From assembly GCF_029227915.1 (NCBI RefSeq), contig NC_079884.1, positions 10,788,001 to 10,852,000 on the forward strand: a stretch of 64,000 nt of DNA. Direction: 5' to 3'. Positions within the stretch are counted from its first letter, which is position 1; the number at the start of each line of letters is the position of its first letter. The notes beneath the pieces are model-generated. The model saw only the letters and a list, made by a program, of their open reading frames with translations, made no database searches and was not told the origin of the DNA. This DNA comes from Hydractinia symbiolongicarpus (lineage: Eukaryota; Cnidaria; Hydrozoa; Anthoathecata; Hydractiniidae). Below, in pieces: positions 11,521-22,831 of the stretch. A program made the translations under genes and the position numbers.

Positions 11521-12936
11521 TTATAAATCATTATTTCTATTCAGCATTTCCTTCACTGTTAGATCATCACTTCTTGATTGACGTAGAAGAAGACGTTTCA
11601 ATATGTAGTAATATAATATCGCGACCAAACACCATACAAAACCCACAATACCAGCACCACGGAATAACATGCGTCCACCAAAGGCGTCATAAAGATATCC
11701 ACCAGCAATACTGCTTATTAGGGATGCCAGAGCAAAATGAAGACTGTTTAGAATGGCAAACATTGTTGTTAACACTTCCTTAGGACTTATTCTCTTTGTT
11801 TGTTCAATAGATGCTGCCCAAAATAAAGCAAAATCTAACGCATGCGACAGTTGACACGGTAAAATAAACCATGGATTGCGCACAACAGAGAAGAAGACAA
11901 AACGAATACTAATGGAAAACAAACCAATAATAACACAAGGGACGGCCCCTTGAAGCTTTTTTATGATTGGAGATGCAAATGGGAATACTAAAACTTCACT
12001 GAAACAAGCGATTGCAATTGATATGCCCATTATTGACTTAGCAGCGTCCATCTCCTTTTCCATGAAGACAAACACGAAACTATCCATTAGGCCACTCATC
12101 GATCCCTTTACCAGAACAGTTAAAAGAAACACAAAATTGTCCAACTTGCAGCATATTCTAAATACTGTTTTTATTAAAATTTTCGTTCCTTTTTGTTCTT
12201 TGCTCTCATTTTTAAATGTTGCTTTCCGTACAAGACTAACAACAAATGGGATGGATACAATTAAAAATGGTAAAAACACAAAAAATACTGCACTGTATGG
12301 GGATAATTTTGAATGTTTAAAATTATCAGCGGCAAGGCCAGTCACCATACCAGCTACTGCATAACCAATGGAACCAAATACTCTTTGTTGCCCAAACGAG
12401 ATTTTGCTTTTATGTAAACTAACAATTCTTGTCACAACGGAATCGAGAAAGGAAAGAAAAGGTTGTTCACATACCGAACTTGCTGTAAACACAACTAACA
12501 TTGCAAAAAACAAAGTTCTAGAACTATCACTTTGTAAACAAACTGCTGAAGATGGTGATTTTTCGGAATTCCTCGAATCATTAGAACTGACATTACCGAC
12601 GATGTAATGATCACATTTATATCTTGCAGCTATCCAGGGAGCCGGAAACAGCGTTGAAGCAATACCAACTAACATTACGAATGTAAACAACAACCTCTTT
12701 CCAGTACGATCGATTAATACACCCCAGAGTGGTAAAGAAAGAAACGACGCTAACTGACAGATACCAAAGATCAGTCCAGCTTTACTTGCTGATAAACCAG
12801 TTGATATCAAAAAGACGACAATATACGGTTTGTACGAACCAAAGAAGCAGTATGTAAAAAAATAAGCAATCTTTGCAGGAATAAGTTGAAATATCAAACA
12901 TTTGTTGGTTGATGAATCTGGCGTTGATGAGCTTTT
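11521..12936 (-). CDS. MFSD6-like MFS transporter, copy 2 (main exon)
   Basis: Same protein as copy 1 except isolated changes (Tyr for Phe in AARYKC, Ala for Thr in SSAVC, and NNDL at the end). All twelve predicted helices and both MFS signature loops are intact, and the frame is open to the acceptor AG at 12937-12938. There is no in-frame ATG before residue 75, so an upstream exon supplies the start. Its 5' side is identical to copy 1 and its 3' side identical to copy 3, as expected for the middle member of a tandem array. Near-identity may reflect recent duplication, gene conversion, or both. Substrate unknown. Confidence 0.8.
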   Translation of the reverse strand, partial: KSSSTPDSSTNKCLIFQLIPAKIAYFFTYCFFGSYKPYIVVFLISTGLSASKAGLIFGICQLASFLSLPLWGVLIDRTGKRLLFTFVMLVGIASTLFPAPWIAARYKCDHYIVGNVSSNDSRNSEKSPSSAVCLQSDSSRTLFFAMLVVFTASSVCEQPFLSFLDSVVTRIVSLHKSKISFGQQRVFGSIGYAVAGMVTGLAADNFKHSKLSPYSAVFFVFLPFLIVSIPFVVSLVRKATFKNESKEQKGTKILIKTVFRICCKLDNFVFLLTVLVKGSMSGLMDSFVFVFMEKEMDAAKSIMGISIAIACFSEVLVFPFASPIIKKLQGAVPCVIIGLFSISIRFVFFSVVRNPWFILPCQLSHALDFALFWAASIEQTKRISPKEVLTTMFAILNSLHFALASLISSIAGGYLYDAFGGRMLFRGAGIVGFVWCLVAILYYYILKRLLLRQSRSDDLTVKEMLNRNNDL

Positions 12937-13542
12937 CTAAAAATAAATATTCTTATTGTTACTTACGCAGGAGATTAGTATAGGAAAAATTAAAAATATT
13001 AGGATAAAAGGGGAGAAGCAAGACACATTTCTATATGTTCCAGTGGTTTTTTATTCATGACCTCTAAAGCAGTGCCTATTCGCTGTTTCCACAGAAAGTC
13101 TTCCTACAAGAAATCCAGTTGCTTTTAGATTCTCATATAATCTGCAAAAGAGATTCTGTTTGTTTATATGGTTTAGCGGACTGCCTGTTTAAGCTAAAAT
13201 GTTACTGTTAATAAAAAATCGGCGTTTATGTAAAATCTCATATATAGTTTTCAGTTTTGACTCGATTGGAACTCAGACATTAAAAATTTAGTTTCAAATG
13301 TAGGTGATCATTTTATGGGAATAGTTTTATGGGATATAAACACCAAATTCAGAACAAAGTTTTTAAAAATATTTGTTGTCGTTTAACTACCCTTTTAAAA
13401 AAAATCGCTTCTCATTTAAGAAATCAGTTAGGTGAACCATCATTTTTTTAAAAGATTATTTTTCAGCAAACACAACTTACAAACTGCTCATAGCTTAAAA
13501 ATTAAGTATTTTTAAATTTTAGATGGCATTTTATTTAAAAAG

Positions 13543-13658
13543 GTAAAAATAAAAAATAAAACTTTGTTCATCACTAAACGTTTCGGTGTGTTGTTACACC
13601 ATGATAGAAACACACCGAAACGTTTAGTGATGAACAAAGTTTTATTTTCTATTTTTAC
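13543..13658. repeat. Long fold-back hairpin, unit 2 copy
   Basis: Identical in design to 5972-6087, 7,571 bases later, with both arms preserved. Confidence 0.9.
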
Positions 13659-14270
13659 GTTTATAATTAAATTGATGTGGGCCAGTTCGCAACCATTTAT
13701 TAATATATTGATATGGCATTTCTCATGAACTGCCATTGTATGCTTAACTGTGCAGGAGGTAATGGAGATGTCCTGAGGTAGTCAATTTAACCGGAAAAAC
13801 CAACAAATACTATTTTAGGAAATTTTTAAGCAGCTTCCCTCCATCTACAATCAATAAGTCCATGTGTTTTGTGCATTTTAATTTAAAAAAATCCTTGAGG
13901 AAAAATTGTTGCACAACAGCCCCGTGAATAAATATACCAGCTGCTATAGTTAAAAAAGCGAATCTGGAAAACAATAACAGATTATTCAACAATACATAAG
14001 ATAAACCTAAGAAGAAACACAATTCGTGTAGAAACTCGTCTAAAATTACACCGCTATCTGCTGCTTTTGCTAATTGTTCATTGTGTGACAGAATAAATAT
14101 TATTGTAAATCTTTTAGATACATCTTAAATATTATCACGAAAGAAAAAAAATGCAGCGACCATTTTCTTGCAGACTACTACTGTTTAACGGTCAGCTTGT
14201 TAGAAAGTTAGAAGATAACAATGACTACAAATGATGTCACCACATTTAACAAATTGCAGATAGACATTAA

Positions 14271-14453
14271 CCCTATACGGATTCGTTCCCCCTCCCCCAC
14301 TTGACGGTTTTTTATTAATAATTATTTAATGCTATGTCGCATGGCTACAATACTTACCGAGTTTTAGTGTTTATCTATTAGACACCTGCATGAAAAATGT
14401 TTAGGTCCCATATCTTTCAAAGGTTTTGATGTTGACTACTACACGAAACTATA
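14271..14453 (-). mobile_element. Truncated TTAA MITE end, unit 2 copy
   Basis: Same fragment as 6700-6882, with one substitution in the terminal motif (CCCTATACGG). Confidence 0.75.
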
Positions 14454-16931
14454 TAACTCCTATAAAACCCCAAAACTGAATACTTTAGTTGGATAAAGAA
14501 TTGCAATTTCCATAAATTGCGCGAAGATTTCTGTACTGGCAAAAATAAATTCGCGAAAATTTACCCTAAAACTTTTCGCGACTAAAGTAGTTATGTTTTT
14601 AAAATAAATAATCTGATACTGAAATCTTTTTTCTTGATGTGATCGAAAATCATTTGTGAACATATACGTAACTATTTTGTGCGGGCCGTTTTAAAGCTGA
14701 ACGACTTCTTATTAATTTTTAAGTATCAGATGACATTTGTATACTTAGAGAAAACTATGTTTTTAAAATAAATAATCAATTCCTGAAATCTATTTTCTAT
14801 ATAATATTCTATATAATATACCGTTTAGTTGTGATCGAAAATCATTTGTGAACGTATACGCAACTTGTTTGTGCGGGCCCTAAAAAATGGCTTCGTAACG
14901 ACATAAAATATGCTTTAAAGGATTTCGTTCCACATTCCTTAGCGAAGATAATAAATAACAAATACAAATAAAAAACTATTATAATCCTACTTCTTCTTCA
15001 CGAAAATTGTATTCCTCAGTTTCTTCCATGACTGCCAGTTTTTACTTTTTGATGTTGTTAGTCGTTGCTGCTACAGTGTACACAAAGAAATTAATTGGCA
15101 AAAATTTCTTTACAGCTTAGGAAAAGAAAATATTGTACAATTTGACAAAGAACTTTGCTTAAATAAACTTAGCTAACAAATGGAATGGCAACACAGATCG
15201 CTTAAACCACACAACGTAACTGTTAAAAACAACAACATTAATAACACAACCACGAACTAAAAACAAAGCTATGCTTTGTTATTCTTTTAAGGGGCTCTTA
15301 GTGACATGCCGTATAAGTGTTCGCTTCTCGCTTAAAATAATGGAGGCAAGTGGATAATGGTGATCAGCCAAATCTTTTTTTTGTTTATATATCAAAGAGC
15401 TCGCTACTCATGCTTATTCAATCGTGTGTTCCGTTTAGGTTTGTAAGAAACTTTAAAACACGTCGTGCCACGTTGTAAGTCTTTTCTTAACAAGTATTCA
15501 AGTCACAGATAACGCGATATTGGCACGGCATTCCTCCGGCGATAAGTTTTCCACGCGCTTACTAAACGAATCACAAAGTCTGATTTTGTAAACAAAACGG
15601 AAGCTAAGATGACGAAACCCATTTTAGATTTTGTTTCTACATGTTTATATGTTATTTTTTTGCAATATTTTGCTAGCTTGCTATGAATCTTGAATAAGCT
15701 ATTTTCAAGAAGATTTTGGCTACCTTGGGAGCTAGCACATTTTTAATGATTTTCTCATTTTTATGTTATGCCTTTTATTTTACAAAACACAATTTTATTC
15801 ATTCTAGTCTTGTGTATATAGCTTCAGCAATGTTTGTTTTTTTGACATAGCTATGTGTTTAATGGCAGCCTAGTGCTATTGAAATATTACCAATAATTTT
15901 TAGAAGACACGAACCTCTTTTAAAATACTGTTTGATAATGGCAAGTTGAACCACGATTCTGCAAGGTAACCAAGCACGCAAATTAGGTGCGTGGGTTTTT
16001 ACTAGATCAATACTGTTCTTTCTCTCTCGCAGCAAGCTGTTATCGTTAACTTAAAAAATAAGACATACTTGACATTTGTTTTTGTTCTTTTATATATTAC
16101 GACAACCTCTTACTTAAAGAGTATGATACAACTCCCTAACGTATCCTTGAAAGTAAAAGAACACTGCACCAAATAACGACAGTTATTATAATAAAATTAA
16201 AATGTTTTTGAAAACATTGTTATGCAAGGAGCTATTGCATTGTCGCCATTGAGGAGCAATCTCGAAGGTGTTTCCAACTGCAGAACAACCTCGAATTCGG
16301 CAATTACATAGTATGCTGATTTTTATCCCGTAATAGAAGGCGATTACAAAGTAAGTAATTGTTTTTCACGCGATGATCTAACGCCGGCTCTCTTGTTATA
16401 ATCTTGACTTGTATTAATTTTGTATTTCTATATTGTTCACTACGATTTCAGCCAGCGTAAAATACCAATGTTTACCAAAAAATTAGTCGTTTTTCGTGTT
16501 TGCCAGGAAAATGTGAAAAGAAAGTTATGTTTTTTTTATGGCTCTCTGTGGATGTTTGACTGATAAATATCTGTAGCTACTAAGCGGTCCACCTAGAGGA
16601 GCATATGACATGGTGTACCTGTATGAACTACTTAATTGAGCATCGCTAACCAACAATATTGCGACCTTCAAAAGGGCTTATACCATAAAATCAAACATGT
16701 ATGCTGGGTGACTTTTTTAGTTGTATCTCAAGATTAAACCAAAATTCCAGCCATTTTGTTGCTTTTGAAAATGACATGGCAAAGAGCGTTCTATTAAACA
16801 TGAGGAAATATCCGTGAAGTGCTTTTCTGATTACATGTATTTACTGCTTGGCTGAGAAAAGAATCTCTTACCATTAATAAACAAGCTCATTTTGCGAACT
16901 AAATATTTCTGGGTGGCTGTTTTAGCTAATT

Positions 16932-17261
16932 TCTATTTAATTTTGTGAAGCCACAACCTAATGGTTATAACTCTCGCACTTTGTGCAGGAGATCGGGATT
17001 TGATTGCACTTAGCGTCTATTTAATATAGACGACTGAATGTTACCATAGCCAGGGTTAACCCAAGCGAAGTGAGGGAAATTGGGGAGATGGCACACTGTG
17101 TGGGTCTTTGGATGTTGACGAGTTGTCTGGTAGAGCGCGGACCTTAATTGGGTCTGCGTAGCTCAAAATGCGCATTAAATAAACTAGGACTTCCCATATA
17201 AGCCATGGCTCCTCCTGGAAAACATGATCTATCCCTCGACATTTGTGAGGCTAGCGATGTA
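16932..17261 (+). mobile_element. Degraded tRNA-derived SINE, unit 2 copy
   Basis: Duplicate of the SINE remnant at 9361-9690, carried along by the tandem duplication. Confidence 0.8.
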
Positions 17262-19091
17262 CAATATAGGCTATCTATATCAATATATCATAGTCGAAAC
17301 AAGTACAAAAAGGCTATTAATAGTGGTAGTGTGACAAAAATTATAAATATATATTTATTGATATAAGGTTTGTATTTTTGGCAACTTTAAAGTTGGTTAG
17401 ATAGCTAGCTGCAAACATATTTTACTTATTCCTCAAAAAAGTTTACTTTTTATCGTAAAATCTAATATGTATACTTAGTCACCTAAACTTAGTGGCTAAT
17501 ATATCTTAATAATAAGTTATATAACTATTTTCTTACAAAGTTAGCTAGCTTTCATTCTAGCTAGCTACAATCCCTCACAAAAATTCTGAGGCTGACTCCC
17601 CTTCCCCCTAAATTTAAAGTTCTGTCTCTGAAGTGCAGGTTTGGCTTCCCTACACACGTTTTGCTTCTTTCGCATTTAACATTGAGGTAGGGGAGGAGAA
17701 AGCTATCATAAAAAACAAGACACATCTTATTAATTGCAGTCTGAATAATTTTTGTGACGGATTGTAGTTAGCTAAGTTATGCACACAGAAATGATGTGAT
17801 GTCCATGTATTGTTGTTATTGTCACACTCCTGCTAAAATGTTTTTATTTTCCCGTTTAGGACACATTTATAGTATACATATTTTTGGCTCAACTCACTTG
17901 TTAATCAGGTTTTTTTATTAGTAACGGTTCTGGCATAAAGCAAACCAAGATAGCTAGCTAGAACTTTCTTTTAGAAGGTGAAGACGCAATAAATATATTG
18001 CTCTTTTTACGAACTTTTTTTTATCACGGGTCCTTCTTTTCTGAAGAATTTGATTTAATGTTCTTAGAAGTAAACGCAGTTTTTTAAGGTTATATTAATT
18101 GTAGGGCCACCTATGTTTAAAACTGTGTTAGACGAAGGTTTTAACGTGGAAGGCATAACATGCAATATATCTTGTGAAAGCCTCAGTCAATCTGTATTCA
18201 CGACAGGTTAACTTATTGTGTTTAATCGATCAAGTATCAAAGATCTACTACTATAAGATAGTACTACCCAGTAAATGATACAACATGTGGCCTAAAAAAA
18301 ATCATATCTAAATGATTTCTTAGCTTTATGTAGAATTAGTTTTCCAAAAATTGTCTATTTTTTTGTATATAAATACAATACATAATTTTCTTTAAAAAAA
18401 TCATTCACCCTAGAAGTATATGTATTACAAAAGTATACGTATTACAAATTTTTTGTCTAAAAACACCCTGTAACATTTACTTTTAAAAGCTTTATTGGAC
18501 TTTGTTTTATAGTTCAAATAAATGAGAGTACCCTTTAGTTATACCCGACATAGGACACCAACTTAGCCGATCATACTAATAGCCACCTTAAATATAGTCT
18601 TTCCTACCGGCCATAATTTAAAAAAAAAACAAAATTCGAGGGTGCTTATAAGTAAACATACTTTCACCCTGAGTGTTTATATTGCTCTAACTACACTACA
18701 TTTTGGTGAATGTTTGACGAAATTAGAGAAATTTGTTTCTTCTTAAGAAATATTTGGACTTGCTAAATTCGCGAAAATTAGTTGTCTATAAATTTTCTTT
18801 TTCAAACTTTGTCGCAAAGATTGTGTGCCTTCAAATGTACGAGGTGCTTTCAGATGTACGAGGTGCTATAGGTGCGAGGATATATACCGCTATCATGTGT
18901 CTTATCTGCAGTTAATTAATTTTTTTGTTAGCTTTATCTTCCTCAACACTTCTTCTATCAATACCGTTTTCACTCACAAAAAAAAAATGCTAAGGGTAAA
19001 AAACAACAAGAAATACACGAAAGGTCAAGTAACTTTTAAAACATTTTATTAAAACATTAAAAATATTAATGAAACTTCCATTCAAAATAAT

Positions 19092-20507
19092 TTATAAATC
19101 ATTATTTCTATTCAGCATTTCCTTCACTGTTAGATCATCACTTCTTGATTGACGTAGAAGAAGACGTTTCAATATGTAGTAATATAATATCGCGACCAAA
19201 CACCATACAAAACCCACAATACCAGCACCACGGAATAACATGCGTCCACCAAAGGCGTCATAAAGATATCCACCAGCAATACTGCTTATTAGGGATGCCA
19301 GAGCAAAATGAAGACTGTTTAGAATGGCAAACATTGTTGTTAACACTTCCTTAGGACTTATTCTCTTTGTTTGTTCAATAGATGCTGCCCAAAATAAAGC
19401 AAAATCTAACGCATGCGACAGTTGACACGGTAAAATAAACCATGGATTGCGCACAACAGAGAAGAAGACAAAACGAATACTAATGGAAAACAAACCAATA
19501 ATAACACAAGGGACGGCCCCTTGAAGCTTTTTTATGATTGGAGATGCAAATGGGAATACTAAAACTTCACTGAAACAAGCGATTGCAATTGATATGCCCA
19601 TTATTGACTTAGCAGCGTCCATCTCCTTTTCCATGAAGACAAACACGAAACTATCCATTAGGCCACTCATCGATCCCTTTACCAGAACAGTTAAAAGAAA
19701 CACAAAATTGTCCAACTTGCAGCATATTCTAAATACTGTTTTTATTAAAATTTTCGTTCCTTTTTGTTCTTTGCTCTCATTTTTAAATGTTGCTTTCCGT
19801 ACAAGACTAACAACAAATGGGATGGATACAATTAAAAATGGTAAAAACACAAAAAATACTGCACTGTATGGGGATAATTTTGAATGTTTAAAATTATCAG
19901 CGGCAAGGCCAGTCACCATACCAGCTACTGCATAACCAATGGAACCAAATACTCTTTGTTGCCCAAACGAGATTTTGCTTTTATGTAAACTAACAATTCT
20001 TGTCACAACGGAATCGAGAAAGGAAAGAAAAGGTTGTTCACATACCGAACTTGCTGTAAACACAACTAACATTGCAAAAAACAAAGTTCTAGAACTATCA
20101 CTTTGTAAACAAACTGCTGAAGATGGTGATTTTTCGGAATTCCTCGAATCATTAGAACTGACATTACCGACGATGTAATGATCACATTTATATCTTGCAG
20201 CTATCCAGGGAGCCGGAAACAGCGTTGAAGCAATACCAACTAACATTACGAATGTAAACAACAACCTCTTTCCAGTACGATCGATTAATACACCCCAGAG
20301 TGGTAAAGAAAGAAACGACGCTAACTGACAGATACCAAAGATCAGTCCAGCTTTACTTGCTGATAAACCAGTTGATATCAAAAAGACGACAATATACGGT
20401 TTGTACGAACCAAAGAAGCAGTATGTAAAAAAATAAGCAATCTTTGCAGGAATTAGTTGAAATGTCAAACATTTGTTGGTTGATGAATCCGTCTTTGATG
20501 AACTGTT
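19092..20507 (-). CDS. MFSD6-like MFS transporter, copy 3 (main exon)
   Basis: Almost identical to copy 2; the visible difference is Thr for Ile just before FQLIPAK. The complete 12-helix core, the GVLIDRTGKR loop and the C-terminal tail are intact. The acceptor AG lies at 20508-20509. Upstream of about 20460 the sequence departs from copies 1 and 2 but stays recognisably related, and around the exon 5' edge it resembles inverted copy 4 (AACAGTTCATCAA in both). Copy 3 therefore keeps the 5' side of an older array member. The start exon was not identified. Confidence 0.8.
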   Translation of the reverse strand, partial: NSSSKTDSSTNKCLTFQLIPAKIAYFFTYCFFGSYKPYIVVFLISTGLSASKAGLIFGICQLASFLSLPLWGVLIDRTGKRLLFTFVMLVGIASTLFPAPWIAARYKCDHYIVGNVSSNDSRNSEKSPSSAVCLQSDSSRTLFFAMLVVFTASSVCEQPFLSFLDSVVTRIVSLHKSKISFGQQRVFGSIGYAVAGMVTGLAADNFKHSKLSPYSAVFFVFLPFLIVSIPFVVSLVRKATFKNESKEQKGTKILIKTVFRICCKLDNFVFLLTVLVKGSMSGLMDSFVFVFMEKEMDAAKSIMGISIAIACFSEVLVFPFASPIIKKLQGAVPCVIIGLFSISIRFVFFSVVRNPWFILPCQLSHALDFALFWAASIEQTKRISPKEVLTTMFAILNSLHFALASLISSIAGGYLYDAFGGRMLFRGAGIVGFVWCLVAILYYYILKRLLLRQSRSDDLTVKEMLNRNNDL

Positions 20508-20781
20508 CTAAAAATAAATATTCTATCGTTACTGACGCCGGAGATTAGTATAAGAAAAATTAGAAATATCAACATATAAGGGAAGAAAGAAAACACATTT
20601 CTATTTGTCCCAGTGTTTCTATACTCAAATCTCCCAATCTGTGCCATTTAGCTGCTATCACTGCATGTTTTCTAAAAGAAATCCTGGTGCATTTTAGGTT
20701 GTTATTTAAGTTTTCGTCTGCTTATATGGTGGTGACAGCAGTTTTTAAGGTACTAGTAAGATTCGCTTACTTTCAGGTGAT
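20508..20781. other. Diverged 5' flank of transporter copy 3
   Basis: Homologous but diverged relative to 5366-5600. A 60-codon frame at 20465-20647 is not conserved in the other copies and is not accepted as coding. A GATA-type tetranucleotide run begins at about 20782. Confidence 0.5.
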
Positions 20782-21131
20782 AGATAGATAGATAGATGTG
20801 CATATTTTACATGGCTAGCCTCACAAATATCGAGGGATATACCCTGTCTATTATTTCCAGGAGGGGCCATGGCGTAGATGGAGAGTCCTAGAGTATTTAA
20901 TGCTCATTTTGAGCTACGCAGACCCAATTAGAGCCCGCGCTCTACTAGACAACTCCCGGCAACATCCAACGGCCCACACAGTGTGCCATCTTCCCAATTT
21001 CCCTCACATGGCTTGGGTTAACCCGGGGCTATGGTAACATTCACTCGCCCATGTTGAATCGCCGTCAAGAGGAATCGAACCCCGGTCTCCCGCACAGAGT
21101 ACGAGAGCTATAACCACTAATCTACGGCGCC
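20782..21131 (-). mobile_element. Full-length tRNA-derived SINE with target-site duplication
   Basis: Read on the minus strand, it begins with a tRNA-like head: GATTAGTGGTTATAGC as A box and GGGGTTCGATTCC as B box. A 200-base body follows, then a tail of ATCT repeats. The 13-base ACTTTCAGGTGAT flanks it on both sides (20769-20781 and 21132-21144), a target-site duplication showing insertion by LINE machinery. The intact promoter boxes suggest a fairly young copy. It is not a functional tRNA gene: the cloverleaf is not complete and the body continues beyond it. Confidence 0.9.
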
Positions 21132-21144
21132 ACTTTCAGGTGAT

Positions 21145-22831
21145 GCATAGTCTTACTAATATAGATGGCATTGCAGCAATCGCACAAGTACTTGTATACG
21201 ACACCGGGAAGTACAGACGGAGTTTATTTTAAAATCTAAACAACGAAAGAGTTAATTTATGAAGATATATTTGTCTTTTTTTACATTTAATTATTTTATA
21301 GCAATCTCTAATTTAATAATTATTCAAAAATCTCAAATGTAAAGATTTTTTTTTTTTTGAGAAGTAATTATTTTTTAAAAATTGCATTTTTTCGATATCT
21401 TTTTGATGAAGATTTGAGTTCAGTAGTGACGCATGTTTAAAATTCTTACCACTTAATTTAGCACAAGTTGTACAAGTAAAAAGCCTTAAAAAAGTGAAGT
21501 AAAAAGTAGGTTGCATAAGCTATCCGAAATGAAAGGAAAGAAAAATGGGAAAAATTGCTTGCGCTATACAGATACATACAGTAAAAATTTTACTAGGAAA
21601 AAAAATTAGATTCTTGCTGACAAAAATATGCTTTTATGATAACCATAATTAGACCATCTCCCTTATGGTGTTCTCAGCTGGTTTTGTAAATATTTCACCG
21701 TTTTTAATTTTTATTATCACATTATGTAGATATGCTTAAATTGACAATAATCGTTTTAAAAGTCGAAAAAATTCATGTAATTAGTTACTAATCCATATTC
21801 TTTCTGTTAGATCACACTTGTTACGATTTAATAGCTGTAATACTATTATCTTTCACCATCAATATTAAGCTTTATCAAGTTCTCTTTAAACTAAAACACT
21901 AAACCTCCTTGAGTATACTCTTGTTGAGGGACGGAGGAAAAATGTTGTATACTTATCGGCCGTCCTTCTTAAACGAATCTTCTTATAAGCAGAATTTTCA
22001 TTAAACAGCTTAATTTGTCCCAGTTATCGAGATATTTTTGAGAGACTTCGAGAAAGATCTCAGGGGGGGGGTTCAAACAAATCAAAAGTTTGATTTGTTT
22101 GCACAACTTTTTTTAAAAATCATTGCGAAAAGATGAAGTCCACTCAAAAACTAAATTGAACGGATCATAACAGACAATTATGATAACTGGAATTTGATTG
22201 GTTAATAAAATTTTCCGTTTAGATCTAAACTGAAAATTGAAATCATTTCAATTTTTCTTGCAAACAGGAACAGAAAATTAAAAAGAGAAAAAAATAATTA
22301 GCAGATAGCTAATCAAATTAAACTTCCTTGTTCAAAGTATTTATTTTGTTCCGTTTCGATCCATTTTGCTTTTGAATGTATATTCAAAAAGCTATGTTTT
22401 TATAATAATAATACTAAAATTACTCAGTGAGCTTGGGTTTAAGGACAACACATGGTTTCGTAACGACACAAAAACCTTTTTGACAGATGAAGTCAATAAG
22501 GTACTGCAAAGATCACAAGCACAAAAATGGAACATAAAGATTTTCATCAACTTACTTTTTCGTCACGTAAATTGGATTCCTCAGCTTTTTCCATGACTGC
22601 CAGTTTTTACTCTTTGATGTTGTTAGTCGTTGCTGCTCTCTTTTCACCTGTTTGTCAACACACAGTTTATAAAGTCAAAAACATCAAACTGCAATAACAC
22701 AAACAAAATATAATAACAAATCACACAAAGAAGGTAATTGAAAACAATTTCTTTAAAAGATGAGGAAAAGAAAATATCGCACAATTTGACAAAGAATTTT
22801 GTTAAATAAACTTAGCCAACACGTGGAAAGG
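21145..22831. other. Intergenic; right part is an old unit relative
   Basis: No accepted gene. The stretch about 22560-22830 matches 7430-7620 of unit 1 (shared CCATGACTGCCAGTTTTTAC), showing that the region right of copy 3 is an older, diverged version of the same unit. Confidence 0.6.

Larger units (their letters stand above)
11521..19091. repeat. Tandem duplication, unit 2 (7,571 bp)
   Basis: Second copy of the unit, offset by exactly 7,571 from unit 1. Homology to unit 1 continues past 19091 through transporter copy 3 and ends near 20460-20510, inside or just before the 5' end of that exon. Confidence 0.95.

Noticed and set aside
20782-21131. Functional tRNA gene
   Set aside because: Only the tRNA-like promoter head is present, it is fused to a SINE body and tail, and it has a retroposition target duplication.
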